DNA from: Bacillota bacterium
Lineage (GTDB): Bacteria; Bacillota; Negativicutes; CTSoil-072
DNA: 64,000 bases
Assembly (NCBI GenBank): GCA_017889545.1
Contig: JAGFZV010000002.1
Span: forward strand, 62,001-126,000
Direction of reading: 5' to 3'
Shown here: piece by piece, positions 61,041 through 64,000 of the stretch
Numbering within the stretch: position 1 is the stretch's first letter
How the letters are laid out: every line of letters starts with the position of its first letter
The notes under the pieces: generated by a model
The model's input: the letters and a program-made list of their open reading frames with translations, nothing else
Database searches by the model: none
What the model was told of the DNA's origin: nothing
Program-made: the position numbers and the translations under genes

Positions 61041-62147
61041 ATGGGTGCTCTTAAGATTTTGAATGCGGATCGTCTTCCTGAGCTTGCCTTATGGATCCAA
61101 ATGTGGTCTTTTCAACCTGCACAGGAGATCTTCGCGCATCCGAAGTTTGTAAAGCTTTTTTGCCGGCCGGCGGATACTGCGCTTTGCGCTTATATGGAAT
61201 TATCGGGCGGGGTTCTCATGTTCCCTTTTATCCTGCGGCCGCTACCCGTGGAAAAATGGGCTGGGGAACATTGTCAGTCTCAAGATATCATTAGTCCATA
61301 TGGTTATGGGGGCTTGGTGTATTCGGGTTCAAATGCAGCAAACTGTTTAAGTGAAAATAATGTAAGGACCTTTTGGCGTGAGTTTGATGCCTGGTCCCGA
61401 AATAATAAAATCGTATCTTGTTTTATTCGGTTCTCGCCCTACTCTTGTTACATTCAGGCCTTTTCCGGAAGAGTGGAACCGCTCGGAGAACATGTCATTC
61501 GTTTGTTAAGTCCCGGGCTGCCAGAAATCTGGAATGATTTTGATCACAAGGTGCGTACAAATATCCGCCGGGCCTTGCGAACCGGCCTGGAGGTCGAAAT
61601 AGACCCCGGCAGCAACCGGCTCGAAGAATTCAAAAAAATATATTATGCCACGATGGACCGTCATCATGCGCAGCCGCAATATTACTTCCCGGAAGAATTC
61701 TTTTCCGCTATTCGTCAAGATTTGCCAGGCAAGCATATTTATTTCCATACGCTGCAGGAAAATAAAGTGATATCCACGGAACTGGTTTTAATTTCCCAAG
61801 ATTATCTTTATTCGTTTTTAGGCGGAACCGATAAAAATGCCTTGAAATTATACCCGAACGAAATTCTAAAAGAGGCTGTAATCCGCTGGGGCATTGAACA
61901 TGGTAAAAAAGCATACGCACTGGGCGGCGGTTACAAAGGACAAGATAGCCTTTTTCACTATAAAAAATCGCTTGCGCCGCGAGGCATTGTATCAGCGATG
62001 GTAGGAAAAAAAATCTATGATGAAACGGCGTACCAAACGCTATGCGAAATGCGGCTGAAATATGAGATTGCGCTGGGAAATACGATCGATTTTACGGATG
62101 AATTTTTTCCGGCGTATCGGAATTGCGCAACAGCGCAAAGGCAATGA
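61041..62147 (+). CDS. FemAB/GNAT-like peptidyl- or acyl-transferase
   Basis: 368-residue protein with the double GNAT fold of the FemAB/BioF2-like group. The second half contains KVRTNIRRALRTGLEVEID (near 180), IYYATMDRHHAQPQYYFP and FLGGTDKNALKLYPNEILKEAVIRWGIEHGKKAYALGGG (near 265-303). Such enzymes transfer aminoacyl or acyl groups to amines or hydroxyls; in surface-glycan loci they are often annotated without proven function. The ATG at 61041 is behind AGGAGG; the longer open frame overlaps the previous gene. It is a candidate final transferase for the carrier-bound group made by the upstream module. Confidence 0.75.
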   Translation: MGALKILNADRLPELALWIQMWSFQPAQEIFAHPKFVKLFCRPADTALCAYMELSGGVLMFPFILRPLPVEKWAGEHCQSQDIISPYGYGGLVYSGSNAANCLSENNVRTFWREFDAWSRNNKIVSCFIRFSPYSCYIQAFSGRVEPLGEHVIRLLSPGLPEIWNDFDHKVRTNIRRALRTGLEVEIDPGSNRLEEFKKIYYATMDRHHAQPQYYFPEEFFSAIRQDLPGKHIYFHTLQENKVISTELVLISQDYLYSFLGGTDKNALKLYPNEILKEAVIRWGIEHGKKAYALGGGYKGQDSLFHYKKSLAPRGIVSAMVGKKIYDETAYQTLCEMRLKYEIALGNTIDFTDEFFPAYRNCATAQRQ

Positions 62148-62164
62148 TGGTGAGGTGCAGAGTG

Positions 62165-63256
62165 ATGAATTTCAGATTGAGGGAAGCAGTACTTCTGGTT
62201 TTGATTGGCCTAATTCTGACAACGGTCTTTGGTTTGGGAAGCGGGAAAAGCAATGCCGGTCAAAGTGAAATCAATTTAGGCAATATGTGGACATCCGGCA
62301 CCGGAAACGGAGTGACCGATGATACCCCAATCTTCAGAGAAGCGTTTCAAATGGCCCAGGGTGGAACCTTGTATGTTCCGAAACCAACGGTCGCATACTC
62401 CATTCATAATCTCATCATTCCAGCCAATATCCACATCATTTTTGAGGCAGGAACGATAATCCAGGCCAATGCGAACCTTCCCATCAATAAGCCGTTGTTC
62501 AAAATTTCCCACGCGGCAAACGTTACGATCGATGGCAATGGCGCTGTTTTTGGGATGTTGAACTCCCAGTATCCGGATCGATTTATTGGCGAGGGAACTC
62601 ACGCCTTCTCTATCATCCATTCCAGCAATGTGGTATTGAATAACATCACTGTGACAAGTTCCGGCGGTGGAGATGGCTTCTATATCAACGATGTTGTGAA
62701 TATCCGCATTTCAGAATGCTCGGCGTCAAACTGTTTGCGCAATGGTCTCTCTTTAATTGGCGCCATCGGAGCGGTTATAGAAAATTCTGTGTTTTTCCAA
62801 AATAGAGGAAATGGGATGTGCATAGAACCTAATAGCCCGGCAGACACATTGCAAGATATCGTTTTTCAAAATTGTCTCTCCGAAAATAACGGTGCTTATG
62901 GTCTGGCCTTAGGCCTTGACAAATACAAAACAGAGACCAGCCGCACGAATGTTGATGTCACATTCAACGATATTACAACCAAAAATAATGGGAGTACCGG
63001 CCTTCTTTTAAGCGTTTACAATTTCACCCACGGAATCGACGGGACGATTCATGTAAACAATTATACTTCTGACGGGGATAGGCTGGCGATCAATGTTTCC
63101 AATAGCGGTGTGACATCGCCGGTCATTACGATGAATGGCTGGAGGATCTTGAACCCAACAGAGTACCATATATCCAGAGTGAATTATCAGGAGGCTGCCT
63201 GGGTTCGTGATCAAAGCGGCATCATGCTTGGCAGAGTCGTATTCAATCCATTGTAA
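62165..63256 (+). CDS. Exported right-handed beta-helix protein (pectate-lyase-like)
   Basis: 363-residue protein with an N-terminal hydrophobic signal (about 5-27) and a parallel beta-helix. DDTPIFREAFQMAQGGTLYVPK resembles the start of pectate lyase superfamily/GH28-like proteins. Regular repeats such as NVTIDGNGAVFG, NVVLNNITVTSSGGGDGFYI and NIRISECSASNCLRNGLSLIG follow. It may cleave or modify the secreted polymer, possibly a uronic-acid-containing one as predicted from TviB/TviC. Several starts are possible; the ATG at 62165 has GAGGTG upstream and places the signal peptide at the N-terminus. Confidence 0.8.
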   Translation: MNFRLREAVLLVLIGLILTTVFGLGSGKSNAGQSEINLGNMWTSGTGNGVTDDTPIFREAFQMAQGGTLYVPKPTVAYSIHNLIIPANIHIIFEAGTIIQANANLPINKPLFKISHAANVTIDGNGAVFGMLNSQYPDRFIGEGTHAFSIIHSSNVVLNNITVTSSGGGDGFYINDVVNIRISECSASNCLRNGLSLIGAIGAVIENSVFFQNRGNGMCIEPNSPADTLQDIVFQNCLSENNGAYGLALGLDKYKTETSRTNVDVTFNDITTKNNGSTGLLLSVYNFTHGIDGTIHVNNYTSDGDRLAINVSNSGVTSPVITMNGWRILNPTEYHISRVNYQEAAWVRDQSGIMLGRVVFNPL

Positions 63257-63295
63257 ATGCATAAAATTACGCATGCAAGCTTGGAGGGACGGATA

Positions 63296-64000
63296 ATGGA
63301 ACCAATGATTAGTATTTGCTGCACTGCCTACAACCATGAGAAGTATGTTGGGGAGGCAATAGAAAGCTTCTTGATGCAAAAAACAAGTTATCCGTTTGAA
63401 ATATTAGTGCACGATGACGCATCCACCGATAACACGGCAAACATCATCAATAAATATGAAAAAGATTTCCCCGAACTGATTAAACCCATCTATCAAACTG
63501 AAAACCAGTACTCCAAAAATAATCATGTCGGTTATTTTTTCAATACGTTACGCGCCAAGGGGAAATATATGGCGATTTGTGAAGGGGATGATTATTGGAC
63601 CGACCCCTTGAAACTGCAAAAGCAAGTAGAGTATTTGGAAGCGAACCCTCAATGCAGTTTGTGCACACATGCGGCACGAAGAATATCCCGGGATAAAAAA
63701 GTGGTTGGCTATATCAAACCTGGAACCCATGACCAAAATTTTACTACGGTGGATGTGATCAGACATGGCGGAGGCGGACTGTTTGCAACCAATTCCATGG
63801 TGTATCCGCGAAGACTGGTGCAAAACATGCCTGATTTTTATCATCATTCTCCGGTGGGCGATTTTCCGCTTATGCTATATCTTTCCCTGCAAGGCGAAAT
63901 GCATTATATGGCGCAATGCATGTCCGACTATCGCGTATCGACGGAAAGCTCCTGGACAAGCAGATTGAATGCAGATAAAAACAACGTGGGAGAACATATC
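63296..64000 (+). CDS. Glycosyltransferase family 2 (3' end beyond window)
   Basis: 235 residues are visible with no stop, so the gene runs past the window. MISICCTAYNHEKYVGEAIESF, VHDDASTDNT and EGDDYWTDPLKLQKQ are the nucleotide-sugar and metal-binding motifs of inverting GT-A enzymes. Start ATG behind GGAGGGA. It continues the polysaccharide operon, showing that the locus extends beyond 64000. Confidence 0.92.
   Translation, partial: MEPMISICCTAYNHEKYVGEAIESFLMQKTSYPFEILVHDDASTDNTANIINKYEKDFPELIKPIYQTENQYSKNNHVGYFFNTLRAKGKYMAICEGDDYWTDPLKLQKQVEYLEANPQCSLCTHAARRISRDKKVVGYIKPGTHDQNFTTVDVIRHGGGGLFATNSMVYPRRLVQNMPDFYHHSPVGDFPLMLYLSLQGEMHYMAQCMSDYRVSTESSWTSRLNADKNNVGEHI

Overview
The window is a largely co-directional (+ strand) stretch of a strictly or facultatively anaerobic, outer-membrane-bearing Firmicute, most likely a member of the Negativicutes (Sporomusa/Pelosinus type). 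This is inferred from the mix of strong AGGAGG-type ribosome binding sites and Gram-positive style riboswitch/terminator leaders (SAM-I, TPP, yybP-ykoY) with diderm genes (TolC-like outer membrane efflux protein, polysaccharide export OPX protein), plus an [FeFe]-hydrogenase maturase HydG. No rRNA, tRNA, insertion sequence, CRISPR array or prophage gene was recognised.

Positions 1-12000 are metabolic: the 3' part of hydG; an old-yellow-enzyme oxidoreductase; a PII protein with its ammonium channel; a TolC-like protein; and a PrpR-type sigma54 activator followed, behind a well-formed -24/-12 promoter, by an HMG-CoA-lyase-like enzyme, an MFS organic-anion transporter and a CaiB/BaiF CoA-transferase. 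The last three look like an uptake, CoA-activation and cleavage pathway for a branched hydroxy acid.

Positions 12000-31700 carry a membrane GGDEF/EAL protein; a SAM-I riboswitch with cysK and O-acetylhomoserine sulfhydrylase; a TPP riboswitch with thiC; a heme/respiration block (radical SAM ahbC and ahbD of the siroheme-dependent heme route, cydA, cydB, cydD, cydC); an iron alcohol dehydrogenase overlapping a second PAS/GGDEF/EAL protein; and an alpha/beta hydrolase.

Positions 31900-38400 hold a LolA-like lipoprotein, a TerC-family protein on the minus strand behind a manganese (yybP-ykoY) riboswitch, a baeRF-like protein / acetate kinase / UspA operon, an orphan PP-loop amidotransferase and a hexapeptide acyltransferase (minus strand).

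Positions 38600-44400 encode a type I secretion system with the unusual order ABC-HlyD-ABC, preceded by a candidate transcription attenuator. From 44500 to the window end runs a long exopolysaccharide locus. Its roughly 540-base leader contains two tandem copies of a structured RNA, each with a paired stem, a conserved loop and an intrinsic terminator; I cannot assign it to a known class. The locus then encodes export (OPX protein, chain-length protein, BY-kinase), a 4,6-dehydratase, a Wzy-like polymerase/ligase, glycosyltransferases, TviB/TviC-type enzymes for an N-acetylgalactosaminuronic acid precursor, and a PglC-like initiating transferase. It also contains a compact acyl or aminoacyl activation module (two acyl carrier proteins, an adenylation enzyme, a KASIII-like enzyme) flanked by PglD-type acetyltransferases and a FemAB-like transferase. 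The tandem leader RNA and the ACP-based module inside the sugar locus are the most promising candidates for something undescribed.
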